A DNA stretch of 64,000 nt from Enoplolaimus lenunculus (lineage: Eukaryota > Nematoda > Enoplea > Enoplida > Thoracostomopsidae). The notes under the pieces are model-generated. The model did not search any database. It saw nothing but the letters and a program-made list of their open reading frames with translations, and was not told the DNA's origin. Positions 11,148-23,027 of the stretch are shown here, one piece after another. How positions within the stretch are numbered: the first letter of the stretch is position 1; each line of letters begins with the position of its first letter. Position numbers and translations under genes: made by a program. The stretch covers positions 310,001 to 374,000 of the forward strand of contig JASANG010002214.1 in assembly GCA_030248215.1 (NCBI GenBank). Direction: 5' to 3'.

Positions 11148-11806
11148 TATAAAACCAACCATTGGGGCGAAACAACCACGGGGTGACATTGTTCGTTGGG
11201 TAAACCAACCGTTGGGGTGAAGTCAGCCATTGGGGTGAAACCAACCGTTGGGGTGAAACCGACTGTTGGGGTGAAACGAACCGTTGGGATGAAACAGACT
11301 GTTGGGGTGAAACCAACCGTTGGAGTGAAACCGACTGTTGGGGTGAAACCAACCGTTGGGGTGAAACCGACTGTTGGGGTGAAACCAACCGTTGGAGTGA
11401 AACCGACTGTTGGGGTGAAACCAACCGTTGGGGTGAAACCAACCGTTGGAGTGAAACCGACTGTTGGGGTGAAACCAACCGTTGGGGTGAAACCGACTGT
11501 TGGGGTGAAACCAACCGTTGGGGTGAAACCGACTGTTGGGGTGAAACCAACCGTTGGGGTGAAACCGACTTTTGGGGTGAAACCAACCGTTAGGGTGAAA
11601 CCGACTGTTGGGGGTGAAACCAACCGTTGGGGTAAAACCAATCATTGGGGTGAAACCAACGGTTGGGTTGAAACCGACTGTTGGAGTGAAACTAACCGTT
11701 GGGGTGAAACCGACTATTGGGGTGAAACCAACCGTTGCGGTGAAACTGACTGTTGGGGTGAAACCAATCATTGGGGTGAAACCGACAGTTGGGATGAAAC
11801 CAACCA
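11148..11806. repeat. 18-bp minisatellite
   Basis: About 36 copies of GTGAAACCAACCGTTGGG and its variant GTGAAACCGACTGTTGGG. The two often alternate, giving a 36-bp higher-order unit in the middle. Edge units are more diverged. As the unit is divisible by three, several frames stay open (for example GVKPTV repeats on the + strand), but there is no sign of a real gene. Confidence 0.93.
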
Positions 11807-12590
11807 CAAGCTCTATAAAGTGGTGAAAGTTACAACCGTTAAATTACATAGCTAACGGGAAAAAAGTGCTGAACCAAAATGGAAAATTTCGTGCACTTTC
11901 TGTAACGAGTTTTTTGACCGTAACTACTGAAGGCCACGCTCTTTTCGCAAATCCTTTGGCACAGATATTCCCGACGGACCAGTGTAGCAGTGTACAAAAT
12001 TTAAACGAAATAGGTCTGCTATTACTTGAGTACCAACATGCAAACTAAACTGAAAATACGCACTTGAGAAGCGCAAACCATATATATGAACACTATCGTG
12101 TTCATATGATTATTATGAACTGCCTGCTCTTTTTTTTCTATTATCCATACGGCTTTATTATTGTTTGCGCCTGTAACAGAATGTATCAAACATTTAACAA
12201 AGGTTTGAAATTGTGAAAATTATAAAGAATAATTTGGGAATTGAAATTAAATAAAATAAAATTAGTGAGAGAAACATTTAATTCCTTTTTATATGTAAAA
12301 TCCTGTATATAAATTGGCAACCAAATTAAAGTTTTAAAGTCGGCCGCACATCCACACGCGGTACGAAACTCTTTCATATCGTCGTCCAATGACAAAATTT
12401 TTTTTTGTTTGACTACAAAATGTTTTGTTTCGTATACGTGAAAGTTCAAAAAAAATACTAAATATTAACAGATATTTTCTGCACCAGCAAAGATATTATT
12501 TTGACGCTCAATTCAAACTCACTCTTTGTATTTAGGAAGACCATTAAAGAACATTGACGGATCGAGAAATTACTGATCGACGGGGGCTGC

Positions 12591-12655
<65 letters not shown>

Positions 12656-13941
12656 CTTCGCGAACGAGAAGCCAAACTTAATTTCAGTTTTAAAATCTCA
12701 ATAAAAAGTTTTGGTGTGTATAAAAAGTTTACTTCAGCCAGGGTATCCGATTTAAGCGTATGGCAATGGCCTGTGCCGGTCCCACTTTGAGAATATTGTT
12801 AGCGATTAATGTAGATTTTCATTGTTAGACGCTTTCTTTGCGATTTTTGAGAAACCACCACATTACCACACAGCGAGTAAACAACAACAGCATCAATTTT
12901 CTCTCTTTCTTTTTTTACTTTGTCAACAAATTTTTTCGCAATTTGAAAATTGAGAGAAAAAAGAGTGAAAGAGAGAACATTCTATCGAAATATTAACACA
13001 GCTACTAGAAGTGAGTATAATCTTGTATTAAAATATTTCGATACAACGAATTTTTAAATGTTTGACACTGTTAAAGGTCATTTTTCTTTTGTTATATTTT
13101 TTTGTTGTGTTGTGTTTATTTTTTTTTGTTTCGACATATCTCGGTTGTACTGGTGTGATTGAAGCAAACGTGAGCGTTTAGTCGTGTTGGTGGTGGTGGT
13201 GGTTGATCGGCTTTTACCAGAAATTCTGACGGTTCACTGGCAGATCCAAGCGCTGCGGGCCGGCCATCCACTCACCCATAGGCCCATCAACAAGGATCAT
13301 AAGTCAGATTTTGTATTCAAATTTAGGGCTGAAACTGGCGTTTGGCTCTGGTTTGCTTATCGCTCCATCGTCAACGATTTCTGAGTGCACCTGCTAGTGC
13401 TGTTTAAATTCTATAACAACTGCGGTATCAACAAACAACAAACAAAAAGTTTATTTAAAAAGAACAAAATCCTTTGTTTGAGAGTCGCACGACGCAAGCC
13501 GTAGTTTAGAATATAATTCCTCTTGAGGTTTGCCCATTTATCCTACTGTCCTAAGGTCAAATGCGACGATAAACTGGTCCATTTAATTTAAACCAGATAT
13601 GAGAAATTATTCGTCAATTTGTGTTATAAGTTGGCCCATAACTGTGAGAACGATGAACCTGTCTGGAAATGTCAGCCCCCAGTAAACGTTTTGGCCATTA
13701 ATTAAAAACGTTTTTTGCCAACCCCCCTTGTAAATTATATTACTATATAAATCGTCTAATAGTATTTTCCTTTCGTTAACTGTTACGACTTTAGGACAAC
13801 ATTGCAGCACAAGAATTCATGGCTAGGAATAGTTTGGTCTGCAGAAACGTATTGATCGCATGTTACATGGTTTGAGCCTGTCGTGTAATATTCTATTATA
13901 ACACAATAGCAATTTTAACGTATTAAAACGTTAATGCAATT
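11807..13941. other. Intronic DNA with a TAA microsatellite
   Basis: The clear feature is a (TAA/AAT)n run at about 12591-12652. Paired ctctctttctttttt and aaaaaagagtgaaagagag segments at about 12900-12976 form a short inverted repeat. No gene is recognised. Confidence 0.5.
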
Positions 13942-14117
13942 GACCCATGTTACTTTAAGGGGCGTCCAGGTTTGGTTCTATAAAAGTGTAGGTTTAGATT
14001 CAGGATTATATTTTTTTGCTTAGGCTTAAACTTAGGAACTCATTTTTGCAACGCTTAGGCTTAAGCTTATAGGAATACGCTTAATCTACTGTTACGACCT
14101 TTAAAGTAACATTGGCC
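13942..14117. mobile_element. GGCC-ended MITE with TTAGGC-like core, family 2
   Basis: Begins gacccatgttactttaagg and ends ctttaaagtaacattggcc, a near-exact inverted repeat. The core has gcttaggcttaaacttagg and gcttaggcttaagctta. Flanks atgcaatt and atgtaatc agree at 6 of 8 bases. Confidence 0.85.
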
Positions 14118-14454
14118 ATGTAATCGATATTTGAACGAAATGTAAACGCACCTTGTGGTGGCTATTCACAACTGGGTGTCACCCCTCGGAAAAGTTTGTA
14201 GGCTTTGTTTGTAAACTCTATTGCTTACAACTCTACACACGTGCAAAGCGGCACCACTGATTCCATCTTTTGAGATTTTATACCCAGAGCCGGTGAAATT
14301 GAAAATGTGTCAATTTCAACAAAATGACAGCTAATATCCGGTGTTGTAACGGTCATTGAGTTAAGTTGTGCTGGTTACACAATCACTACCCGGTGCCCAC
14401 ATATGTGATTTCGGCTCGCTTTTATGCTGGGGCGGGAATTAATGTTTCCTGGCA

Positions 14455-14629
14455 ATACCAATGTACAAATCATTCTGCGAGGTAACAGTAGTGTGAACAT
14501 ATTCCTAATCGAAAGCGTAACAATAAGCCAATACGTAAGCCTAAACAAAAAAATTAGTCTAAAGCGTCAGCTTACTCTATTGCAGTCTCGCGAAAACACC
14601 AGTCTGCACCATAATCTATACATGGACCC
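14455..14629. mobile_element. GGCC-ended MITE, family 1, decayed
   Basis: Recognised from the ordered family landmarks in reverse orientation: accaatgtacaaatc, taagccaatacgtaagcc, aaaaaattagtctaaagc, cttactctattgcagtc, and the end ataatctatacatggacc. Confidence 0.55.
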
Positions 14630-16364
14630 CTGGTGGTATACTTTGGTATAAAAGGAATGACCATTGTGGAATTACCTAAACCGGATACAAGAACTATTCT
14701 GTAATATGCTAGGGATGTGGAACAGTCTGCCAACAACGTACCATAAGCTGGTCTTTATCAATGCCGACGTATAAAAGTAGCAATTTACGTTGCTCAAAAA
14801 CTTGAACGGTTCGTTCGACCGTTACCTTGTGTCTCGTATTATTTTCTTAATTTTTAAGTTAAACTTTTCGATTTTTCCTGGTAAAAGCATTTTGTTCGAT
14901 AAAGTTTCACTCGTTCAAGTTTATTTCTCGCTCACTACGCCAATATTGTAAGCTTTTCACGGCGCGTACAGAGAAGTTGGCTTTTGAAATTTTAAATACT
15001 GTATTTAATCTACTGTCTTATTTCTTTAAATACACAACGGCATTTTGCCAGATAGTCTCATTTATTATATTTTATAAATCAGCCACTGTAGAATACTCCT
15101 GATTAATAGCACCAGCTTAAAGTTTTGGACTAAATCGCAACTCACCTGAAATGTCATACATTAATAAACCCTCTTTCTCGTTTTAAACCCTCAAAAAAGT
15201 GTACGCATATGAGTAGAAATTTGAATAATTTCACATATTTTTGTACCCCGGCTTAGCGCAATCAATGAAAAGAGTAAATAATGGAACCGACGCTAAATTT
15301 AACAGAGGGGAAACCGAAAACTCAAAAACTGGGGTACAAAGGCACGTTTTTCAACACTTATTATTAGCCATATTTGACGCATTTTAGTTGCTCATAAACC
15401 TAGAAAACTGTTTTTGGTATTTTCCTTTAGTCATCAACTACTCGTACTGCCCAATTACCCGCGGTCTGTAATGTGTCATAGCGTTTTCGTGCGTTTGCTA
15501 TTGTGCAGTGCGGGAACAGGCTAGGGCGGATGCTCCACCCCAGGCCAAAATATTTTTCAAATTTTTTGTTTAAAATAATGTTTTAGGGTGTGGGTCCCTC
15601 TTTGGGGTGCGGCCTCCAAATGGGCTTAATGGGTGGCTATTCCTCCAGCTCTGCTACTGTGAACCAGTTTATCTGTTTAGCCATCAATGATAGAAATCAG
15701 CAGCATTTCCCTCAATTTCTTTTTTGCTATTCTAAGCATTTTGGTTTTAGTCACATTTCGTCTTTGCTGTGCCCGAGGTGGCTGCCGCATAATTTGTTAG
15801 CGTTTTAGTAGTTTACTACTACATTTTATATACAGGGGTGTAGGTCACGATTTGTAAACGGGTGTTACGTTCTATGAAAATTTTTTGAAACGGGGGTATC
15901 TTGTGTTAGCAGCTGAAAAAGTTCTTAGCTCCCTGGACATGAAATTAGTTAAAGAGAAACTGTTTCACACACAGGCCGTTTCGTCTTGGCTTCACCCTTG
16001 TCCATATAATATGTTCCTTGTAATAGTTCTTGCCAATTGAGAAGTATACATATATTTGGTTCAATTCGTTTTAAAAGGCGGCGAGGTCCTGGTTTAGTGC
16101 AAAGACAAGCTATCGGGCATTTGCCAGAAATGGCCTTTTGGACCTGGATAAATTGAAACATTTCTAAATTGGTAGTCTTTCAGATGCAAAGTTGTGGTTA
16201 AAATTCAACTGATCAGACAGAATGAAATTACTACATGTATGATAGTTCTATAATTGGGTGGCGTATTTGTTTATAAAACAAATACAGCGACTCGCACTTA
16301 TCTGTGATTTCGATTAATACTCACAATAGGAATATTATTGTTGGTTATAGGTCTTGAAACTTTT
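14630..16364. other. Intronic DNA with a possible decayed MITE
   Basis: Between about 15508 and 15665 there are pieces resembling the CAGGGCCGGAGCAG family (gcgggaacaggctaggg, tgggtccctctttggggtg, gggtggctattcctccagct). The copy is too decayed to bound. The rest is AT-rich and unassigned. Confidence 0.35.
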
Positions 16365-16747
16365 GGCCCACGGAAATGATCAGGGATGATACGTTATTCT
16401 GTGGCGCTGACAGGCCCGAAGCCAAGGGGGCGGGGCGGGAGGGCTCAGCCCCCTGGAAAATTTTGCACCCCCTAGAAAGTTTTCATCCTTGCTTGTAACT
16501 CAATGAAAACCCTTGAATGCCTGCCCCTCCTGAAAAATTATTAGCCCCCCCTAGCAAGGTAAGCTTGCTACGGGCCTGGACGCTGGAATAGTGTAAGCTT
16601 AAGCTTTAGACTATTTTTTTGCTTAGGCTTAGGCTTAGTTATACGCTCATTTTGATTGCGGTTAGACTATAGGTATAAAATCATTCGTACGCTTATTCTT
16701 AAAAATATGCTTATACTACTGTTCCACCCCTGTTCTATACATTGGCC
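16365..16747. mobile_element. GGCC-ended MITE, family 1, split by another MITE
   Basis: The left part 16365-16410 (ggcccacggaaatgatcagg) and right part 16579-16747 (taagcttaagctttagac ... ctatacattggcc) make one family 1 copy. Between them sits a CAGGCCCGTAGCC-family element. Outer flanks aaactttt and aaaccttc are a decayed target duplication. Confidence 0.82.
16411..16578. mobile_element. hAT-type MITE, CAGGCCCGTAGCC family, nested
   Basis: Starts caggcccgaagccaagg and ends gcttgctacgggcctg. Flanking 8-mers ggcgctga and gacgctgg agree at 6 of 8 bases and restore the interrupted host element when one is removed. The interior has ccttgcttgtaactcaatg and cccctagcaaggtaag, as in the other copies. 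Confidence 0.88.
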
Positions 16748-16989
16748 AAACCTTCGAACCAGCTAAATGTAATTTTTACGAAAATTTGCATTTGGTTTGC
16801 AAATGAAACATATCCTGTTTTGTGTCAAAATTATCTGTGACAATTGTAGCACGTTTGGACGAAATCCTATCAAGGATTTTAGATGAATAACGATTTATAC
16901 AATAGAGAATAGTGACCCCCTCAATACGGAATTGTTAGTACAAGAAGCGAAAACTTTTAGCTTAGGAACTAAAATTTTGCTGACAGTTT

Positions 16990-17715
16990 TAAATGCTTCG
17001 AAAAAATGTTCGACCAGGAGGTTGCAAAGATTCCGCTAAAAGCATCTCTTTTGCGTCCGAAGTTGCTGCCCTATCCTGTTATATCGTGGAGCAAGGTCCA
17101 AACTCCGGCGGCTCAGATGCAATTAGACAGTCAGGAGACGAATCACGAGAACCGAGTGGACACTCCCCAGAATCGGGAACGGTACGAATTTTAACACTTA
17201 AAATTCCTTTCTAGGGATCCCACACGGGTTTCCTCAAGAAGCAATTGCAAAAATTGTTTACCCAATTTTTCAGTGATTCTAACATTCAAATTAGAATAGT
17301 TGTGTATAATTATGTGAAAATTGGTAATTTTTTTAGAATAAAGGATAAAATTCCGTTGCTGCTACGTGCTAACGTGGTTTACCAATTTATTTGTTCCAAC
17401 TGTCAGTTGGACTACATTGGTTCAACCAGTCGCCAATTATTTAAACGCGTTTGCGAGCATCAGCAACTCTCAGATCGAACACTTATGCCCACTGAGTCTA
17501 GCCTGAAATTCAAATCCGCAATTTCGGAGCATTGTCTTAGGTGCTGTCATACGTGTAAATCGGACGAATTTTCGATTCTTTCTGCCTCTCCAAGGCAAAC
17601 TTCGGCTTCAATGTCCAATTTTGCCTTGCATATTCTAGAGTCGCTCTTCATACGCAATTTACGCCCTAAATTAAATGTGCAGAGCAACATGTATAGTTTC
17701 AAAGTTTTTGGCTAA
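16990..17715 (+). mobile_element. Penelope-like retroelement, 3' remnant with GIY-YIG domain
   Basis: The frame through 17215-17715 reads GSHTGFLKKQLQKLF, then NFFRIKDKIPLLLRANVVYQF, then ICSNCQLDYIGSTSRQLF, KRVCEH and LHILESLFIRNLRPKLN, followed by a stop. This order (LKKQL..LF, FFR.KD.IP..LR..VVY.F.C..C...YIGSTSR.L..R..EH, ILESL.I...P.LN) is the C-terminal endonuclease end of Penelope-like elements. VVYQF and YIGSTSR form the GIY-YIG core and KRVCEH carries its Arg and Glu-His. Upstream sequence in the same frame from about 16990 ends LTLKIPF, the expected lead-in, but its earlier part is not recognised and the reverse transcriptase is absent. The copy is 5'-truncated and no longer a whole gene. 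A (TA)n tract follows at 17771-17803. Confidence 0.85.
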
Positions 17716-17770
17716 TTTCCGCCTAGGTTATCTCGGTTCACGGTGTCTATATTATTAGTCTCGACCTAAT

Positions 17771-17771
17771 C

Positions 17772-17803
<32 letters not shown>
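17771..17803. repeat. TA microsatellite
   Basis: Dinucleotide TA run immediately downstream of the Penelope-like remnant. Some Penelope-like elements are found next to simple repeats, but this one may be independent. Confidence 0.8.
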
Positions 17804-17804
<1 letters not shown>

Positions 17805-18175
17805 CCCGAATCTGTTAGGATTCACAAGCTTAAAGCGGCTACTTTCCTTCGCTGGTCACACTGTTCTGTGACCACTGACCGAATATTGCCCAACCTTTAA
17901 AACCTGCGAATTTCCGGTAATAACGTGCCGCAGATTAATTATCTTTTCGTAACTTATAAGAGCTTATATTTATTTATGTGTGTTTAATATTTCATTACAC
18001 CTGACACCAGAAGCAAAGTTATTCAAGCGTTCGCTTTCAGCTAAAGTTCCTGCAATGTTTACGTTCAAGTTTGAGGTAGCGGTTTCCAAGCATGGATAGC
18101 GATGAAAAGTTACGGTTTACTTGAAAATACTACAGTTGGATATATCTGTTTTTGTAAAGATATATTAGATAATTT

Positions 18176-18289
18176 GGCCAATGTAAAAAGAACAGGGTCG
18201 GAAAGCAAAAAAAAATTAGTCTAAAGCTTAAGCTTACACTTTTATAGTCCCACAGAAAAACGTTCCGCCGCTGATCTTTACATGGGTCG
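18176..18289. mobile_element. GGCC-ended MITE, family 1, internally deleted
   Basis: Left end ggccaatgtaaaaagaacag and right end cgctgatctttacatgggtc, with attagtctaaagcttaagc and tcccacagaaaaacgttcc between. Most of the hexamer core is missing. Confidence 0.78.
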
Positions 18290-18619
18290 ATAAATTTTTA
18301 CATTCGAGTAGAATTGTGTTAAGATTATATTAATGTAAGTTGAAATCAGTGCCATAGACTGGATTTTTGAAACGGCTCAAATTCTACAAAACCATCTAAA
18401 CGAGGTTTCTTGTGTTGTCAGCTGAAAACGTTTCTAAAACGCATGCATAAAAATTACAAAGGGCGGTTGTGATTGATAGCTCTAAGCACCTGGGTTACGC
18501 CTTTGATCCAGCCGTATGGATCCTTTGAGTTAAAATTATTGAAATTCGCTTTGGTAAACTTAACTGTTTGAATGACAAATTATTTAAATAGTTTAAGCGC
18601 TTTAACTCACAGGTACAGG

Positions 18620-18775
18620 TGCGTAGCCAGCTCACCTTGTGAGAAATAGCTAAAAAATCTTTCAGGAGGGGCATACAAGAGTTTTTCGTACACTTTACAA
18701 GCAAGGTTGAAAATTTTGTAGTGGGGTCAAATTTTTCTATGAGGGGGGCTGAGTTCTCTTGGCTACGTGCTCGAA
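18620..18775. mobile_element. hAT-type MITE, CAGGCCCGTAGCC family
   Basis: Left end caggtgcgtagccagctc and right end tcttggctacgtgctc. The interior has the family's shcore motifs: aggaggggcatacaag and cactttacaagcaaggttga. Diverged ends suggest an older copy. Confidence 0.75.
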
Positions 18776-19293
18776 CAGTGTACAAATGCAAGGCTGTTTT
18801 TAGTTAGTTTTCTGACGATTTACGGGTCTGACTTTGATTATATGTATACAGCTTCAACGAGTGCCATTTGTAAATTACTTACACAGAATAGTTGGCACAT
18901 TTTTCACTATATGCTAACGGTTTTTTTGACCCAATTGTTAGTCTCGGGTTCGATTTCTAAAAACACGATTAGGTAAACTAAAAATGAAAATTATTCTAAT
19001 CTTAGAAACGCCTAGCTGACCAATAGAAATATGCGCTTTCATGCGTATCGTCCTGGCTCGTTGCCGGAGTAATATATTGGCAAAGACCAAAACACTTTTC
19101 ACCAGAGACAAACGGCAATTTCAACTCATGACTCGAACAACCGGGGGTAAAATTTTTTGGGGAAGGCCAAAATTGTACGACGGTTGGGAGTTGAACCCAC
19201 TTTTGCCTACCCTTGGATTCGGGCTCGGTATCCACTACAACGAAACAAGCTTGCTCTATAACGCCAATATTAAGTCTAAACTGGATATAAATA
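18776..19293. other. Intronic DNA, nothing recognised
   Basis: Overlapping open frames on both strands at 19002-19340 run into the adjacent MITE and have no recognised content. Confidence 0.35.
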
Positions 19294-19499
19294 GGTGCCC
19301 AAGTTACTTTAAGGGGTGTCCAGGTTTCTGGTGAGTCCATAAAACAGTATATAAGTTTGGATTCTAGATTATATACATTTTTTGCTTAGGCTTAGGATTA
19401 GGCCTAGGCTTAGGAACACTTTTTTGCACCGTTTAGGCTAAGGTTTAGACTTAGGAATACGCTTAATCCACTGCTACGCCCCCTAAAGTAACATTGGCC
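19294..19499. mobile_element. GGCC-ended MITE with TTAGGC-like core, family 2
   Basis: Begins ggtgcccaagttactttaag and ends cccctaaagtaacattggcc. The core has gcttaggcttaggattagg and ggcctaggcttagg. The tctggtgagtcc and gattctagattatat motifs are present. Confidence 0.85.
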
Positions 19500-19971
19500 T
19501 GTATGCAGTTATAGAGCCAGCATTTTCAAGGCTTCAACTCATTTAGGTTTTATGCTTTAATAAATTTAAATAATCAATTTTAGACAAAATATTAAGATAA
19601 ACATATGGTGAGTTTGAACTATAAATCCCCGTTTGCAATAGTAATGAAATGTGATTGGTAGCTATGGAAGAACAATCTGGATACGTATTTTAGGATCCAA
19701 GGGATTTCTTTTCTAATCCAGACGGACACTGCGGATAATTTTTTGGGGCATTTGCACACTTCCTCATTTAAGTTGTCAAAACTGTTTGATTTTTGGTGTA
19801 ATTTCGGCTTAGGCTTAAACTTTAAAGCTTGTTTTGAAAGTACACAACTGCCGATTGTTGTATCAGCGGTTTCACATTGTGAAAAACTAAACGTTGGTAT
19901 GCGCCATAAGCGCTAGGAGAGTTTCGACTTTGAAGGCTCTGTATATATCCAAAATTCAGTTGAAAGTTTTT

Positions 19972-20142
19972 GGCCCAGAAAAAGATCAGGGGCCGAACGT
20001 TTTTCTGTGGGACTAGAAAACAGTAAGCTTAAGATTTAGACTATTTTTTGCTTGGATTAGGCTTAGGAATATGCACATTCTTACGCTTAGGCTTAGGAAT
20101 ATGCTTATAATACTGTTCCGCCCCTGTTTTTTTGCATTGGCC
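19972..20142. mobile_element. GGCC-ended MITE with TTAGGC-like core, family 1
   Basis: Begins ggcccagaaaaagatcagg and ends cccctgtttttttgcattggcc-type sequence. Flanks aaagttttt and aaagttttt support the 8-bp duplication. The core has cttaggaatatgcac and cgcttaggcttagg. Confidence 0.88.
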
Positions 20143-20479
20143 AAAGTTTTTATAACGAATTTTTATTTTGACTGTTTAAGAGACCCATAAAATGTTTGAA
20201 TATTTGTTCAGTTAATATTTTGAAATTAAAATTTGCAAAAATTTTAGTTTTTAACAAAATACACAAAAGTAATTTTTTCGAATTCAAAGTCGTAGTACAT
20301 GACTCAGCCATAGCTATTATCCGCATTCAAAAATACTCGCCAAACACCCGAGAAGACTAGTTGCGATACGGCATTTGAGTAAAGTTTGAGACTATCCGTC
20401 AGTAGTGGATCTAGGATTTCTCGGTGAGGGTGCGGGTGTCCGATGTTAACTTCGACAGGCACGTTTTACACGAAACTTT

Positions 20480-20624
20480 GGCCCATGTAAAGTTCAGGGG
20501 CGGAACAACTGTCTGTGGGCTATAAAAGAGTAAACTTAAACTTTAGACTATTTTTTGCTTGGCTTAGGCTTAGGCTTACAAATATGCTTACAATACTGTT
20601 CCGCCCCTGTTCTTTACATTGGCC
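20480..20624. mobile_element. GGCC-ended MITE with TTAGGC-like core, family 1
   Basis: Begins ggcccatgtaaagttcagg and ends tgttctttacattggcc. It is flanked by a perfect 8-bp duplication GAAACTTT (20472-20479 and 20625-20632). The core has one block of ggcttaggcttaggctta. Confidence 0.93.
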
Positions 20625-21670
20625 GAAACTTTTAACATCTTTCGTAGTTGTTATTTAGTTGTTAAAAATTTATGACGCTTGCATTTTGATGGGTGGCTCT
20701 GATCCCTGTATCCGTCCTTGATATCCGTATGCAAGCGTATAAAATGTTTTCACTCCGTTTGAATTGAAGCTTGCAGTTGTTTGGATATTGCACGAAATGT
20801 TTTTACAGTGACATTTGAACGAACAACGGCTTTAAACTTGTCAAGTGTTTTGAAGTTTTATACCAAAAGTTAAGCTTAAAAGTTTAAAGTGTCATTGTTT
20901 AAAATTTTCGCAGACAGTTCTTGTTCGTTCACATGTCACAGTGTTGTTCTCGGGTACAAATTTTAAAGCTAACAACGACTGCGTTCAGTGTTGAGTTTGT
21001 TTGATCGTAAAAAATTTCGTTCATTCCATGATTAGCCAGCTTATAAAATTTGCATAACCAATGCGTTTAAAAGTTAAGGAAGCGGTACCGATTCAACGCG
21101 CAGTGGCCCTCCAGTTCGCATTGCCGGACCACTGAGCATCGTAGTTTATTCAAATGAAGTTGCCCTTGGGGTCGTACTTTGTAATTCCCAAAAAACTGTC
21201 GGTCGAAGACGGTTCGGATTACAGGCGACCTGGCATTGAAGCATAAAATGCCTGTGATCAACTCTTGGATTCAAAATTAACGTTTTTCGACGAGTTTGCA
21301 TTCAAAAATTTGTGTTTCCAATTAGTTTCCACGGAGCAGATGGTTTAAACCAAACCACTATCACTAAACAGAAAACCACCCCGTTTTATTCTCAACGGCT
21401 CGAGTTTAAGGTTTCGTAGGAGACCCGGGTAACCAGGGACACCAATCCTGGCTGTCGTGTCGTTATCTGGTTCACGATACTGGATGGTTATGTAGCGCTA
21501 TTAATACAGGTTCATGCTGAGAATTTTCCAATTATATGTTGGCCATACACGAATACGTAACGTCTACATCCACCGAAACTAAAAGCGTAGTTTCCGTTTA
21601 TAGACAAACCCATTTCGTCATACAACGTATGAGTTTAGCGTAGACATGAATTACTCGCCTAATGGTTGCG
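20625..21670. other. Intronic DNA, nothing recognised
   Basis: AT-rich unique sequence. A short minus-strand frame at 21067-21261 is not recognised as protein. Confidence 0.35.
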
Positions 21671-21840
21671 GGCCCATGTAACGATCAGGGGTGCAACGTT
21701 TTTCTGTGGGACTAGAAACGAGTAAGCTTGAGCTTTAGGCTAATTTTTGGCTCGCTTAGGCTTTAGGCTTTGGAATATGCTCATTAATACGCTTAGGCTT
21801 AGGCATAGGCTTTAGGAATATGCGTATAATACTGTTCCGC
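21671..21840. mobile_element. GGCC-ended MITE, family 1, cut off by another MITE
   Basis: Begins ggcccatgtaacgatcagg and runs through gcttaggcttaggcatagg to gtataatactgttccgc. There it abuts the next element, and the expected right terminus is not found beyond it. Confidence 0.8.
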
Positions 21841-21960
21841 GGTTGCGCTATACTTTACTGTGTCGGATGCCGCCGCACGTCGCCATGCGTTGCTAACAAA
21901 AATAGAGGCAAAATCTCTTTGGTGGCGTGCGGCGGCGTGTGGCGAGTATTGCGGAAGCCT
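21841..21960. mobile_element. MITE with GGGTTGCGCTATAC-type ends, copy 3
   Basis: Starts ggttgcgctatactttactg, with a right end gagtattgcggaagcc. The interior is self-complementary (gccgccgcacgtcgcc against ggcgtgcggcggcgtgtggc). It abuts the truncated family 1 MITE. Confidence 0.72.
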
Positions 21961-23027
21961 AATTATGCATTTTTTAATCGTAAATAGTCTTTGGAACACG
22001 CATACGTGCTCATGGTACGGGGGCATGGACGACACCAGAACATTTGGTAGGACAGTGAACGTAGTCCTTTTGAGTAAAACGTAAAATAGGACAAAAATAT
22101 AATGCCACGAACCTATATTTTTTCTCTAACTGCCGTTATAAAAGTTACGTAGGATACACTGGGATTGCAGCATTTATAACGCAATTTTAACTTATGCAAT
22201 TGATTTCTCGCTTGCTTCGCTCTCAAGTTTTTCTAAAATTTCCATGAAAAATTCAGGCCAATTTGAAATCAAAAGCACAATTTTGGTGCTAAATTTCAAA
22301 GAAAAAAACTGGTTTTGATTCCTGATAACGCTGATTCGGTGGATTCCCCTTGGATCCGCCTCTGTCTGTCAGCCAATTAAACAATGCAAAATTTATGACC
22401 AAATTAAACAAGAAAAATTCAAAAAATACTACTGCAAATAAAGGTTGAAACGATTACTAATTTGTCGTACTCATTCGAATCAACAAATCATATTTAATGT
22501 AAGCAAATTGAAATCAATTCTTAAGACCTCGTTCGTGGAGGTACAATTTAAAAATTTAAATTGATTATTTGTGACAAAAATTTGAAAATATTGATATTTG
22601 ATGATTCGTTGCAGTCATTGTTGACCAAAAAATTATCTCACATCTTACATTTTACGGCAGTGGTTAAGGCCACTGTTTCAATCTAAAAACTCCATCTCGG
22701 TTTCTGTGACCCGCAGTTTAGTAGCGTTTTGAGAAATATTTGACAGAGCAGTTGGAATCACTGGAGATTAACACGGTTACTTCAAAAATATCATTTCGAA
22801 ATATTCAACTATTTTTATCCGTTGCCTGTTTGCGAAATTGTCCGCATTTTTCGAACTTTTAAATTAATGTTTTCGAATGACTGTCTTTTAAATGTTCGAA
22901 TGCGAAGCAAGGCATAACCCATGCAAAATTTTCAATGCGAAAACAACTGTATCGTCCCAAATTTGATTTGAAAATATAAATATTTGTTGATTCTCATCAA
23001 CCATTGTTGATTATGGATACGAATTTA
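21961..23027. other. Intronic DNA, nothing recognised
   Basis: AT-rich sequence with several short runs of tttgaaa/aaattt and no gene. Confidence 0.35.

Noticed and set aside
11113-11855. Several repeat-protein-like frames (GVKPTV, SPQRLV, TPTVGF)
   Set aside because: Produced by an 18-bp minisatellite whose unit is divisible by three; different frames and both strands are equally open.
12554-12790. Frame with a poly-Asn run
   Set aside because: Created by a TAA/AAT microsatellite; no splice context.
17018-17181. Possible + strand exon (acceptor ACCAG at 17017, donor GTACGA at 17182) in phase 0
   Set aside because: The same sequence runs in frame into the Penelope-like endonuclease region, and the donor is weak; a retroelement origin is simpler.
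21799-22084. Opposing frames of 78 and 74 codons
   Set aside because: Both lie over the junction of two MITEs and reflect a GC-rich palindrome.
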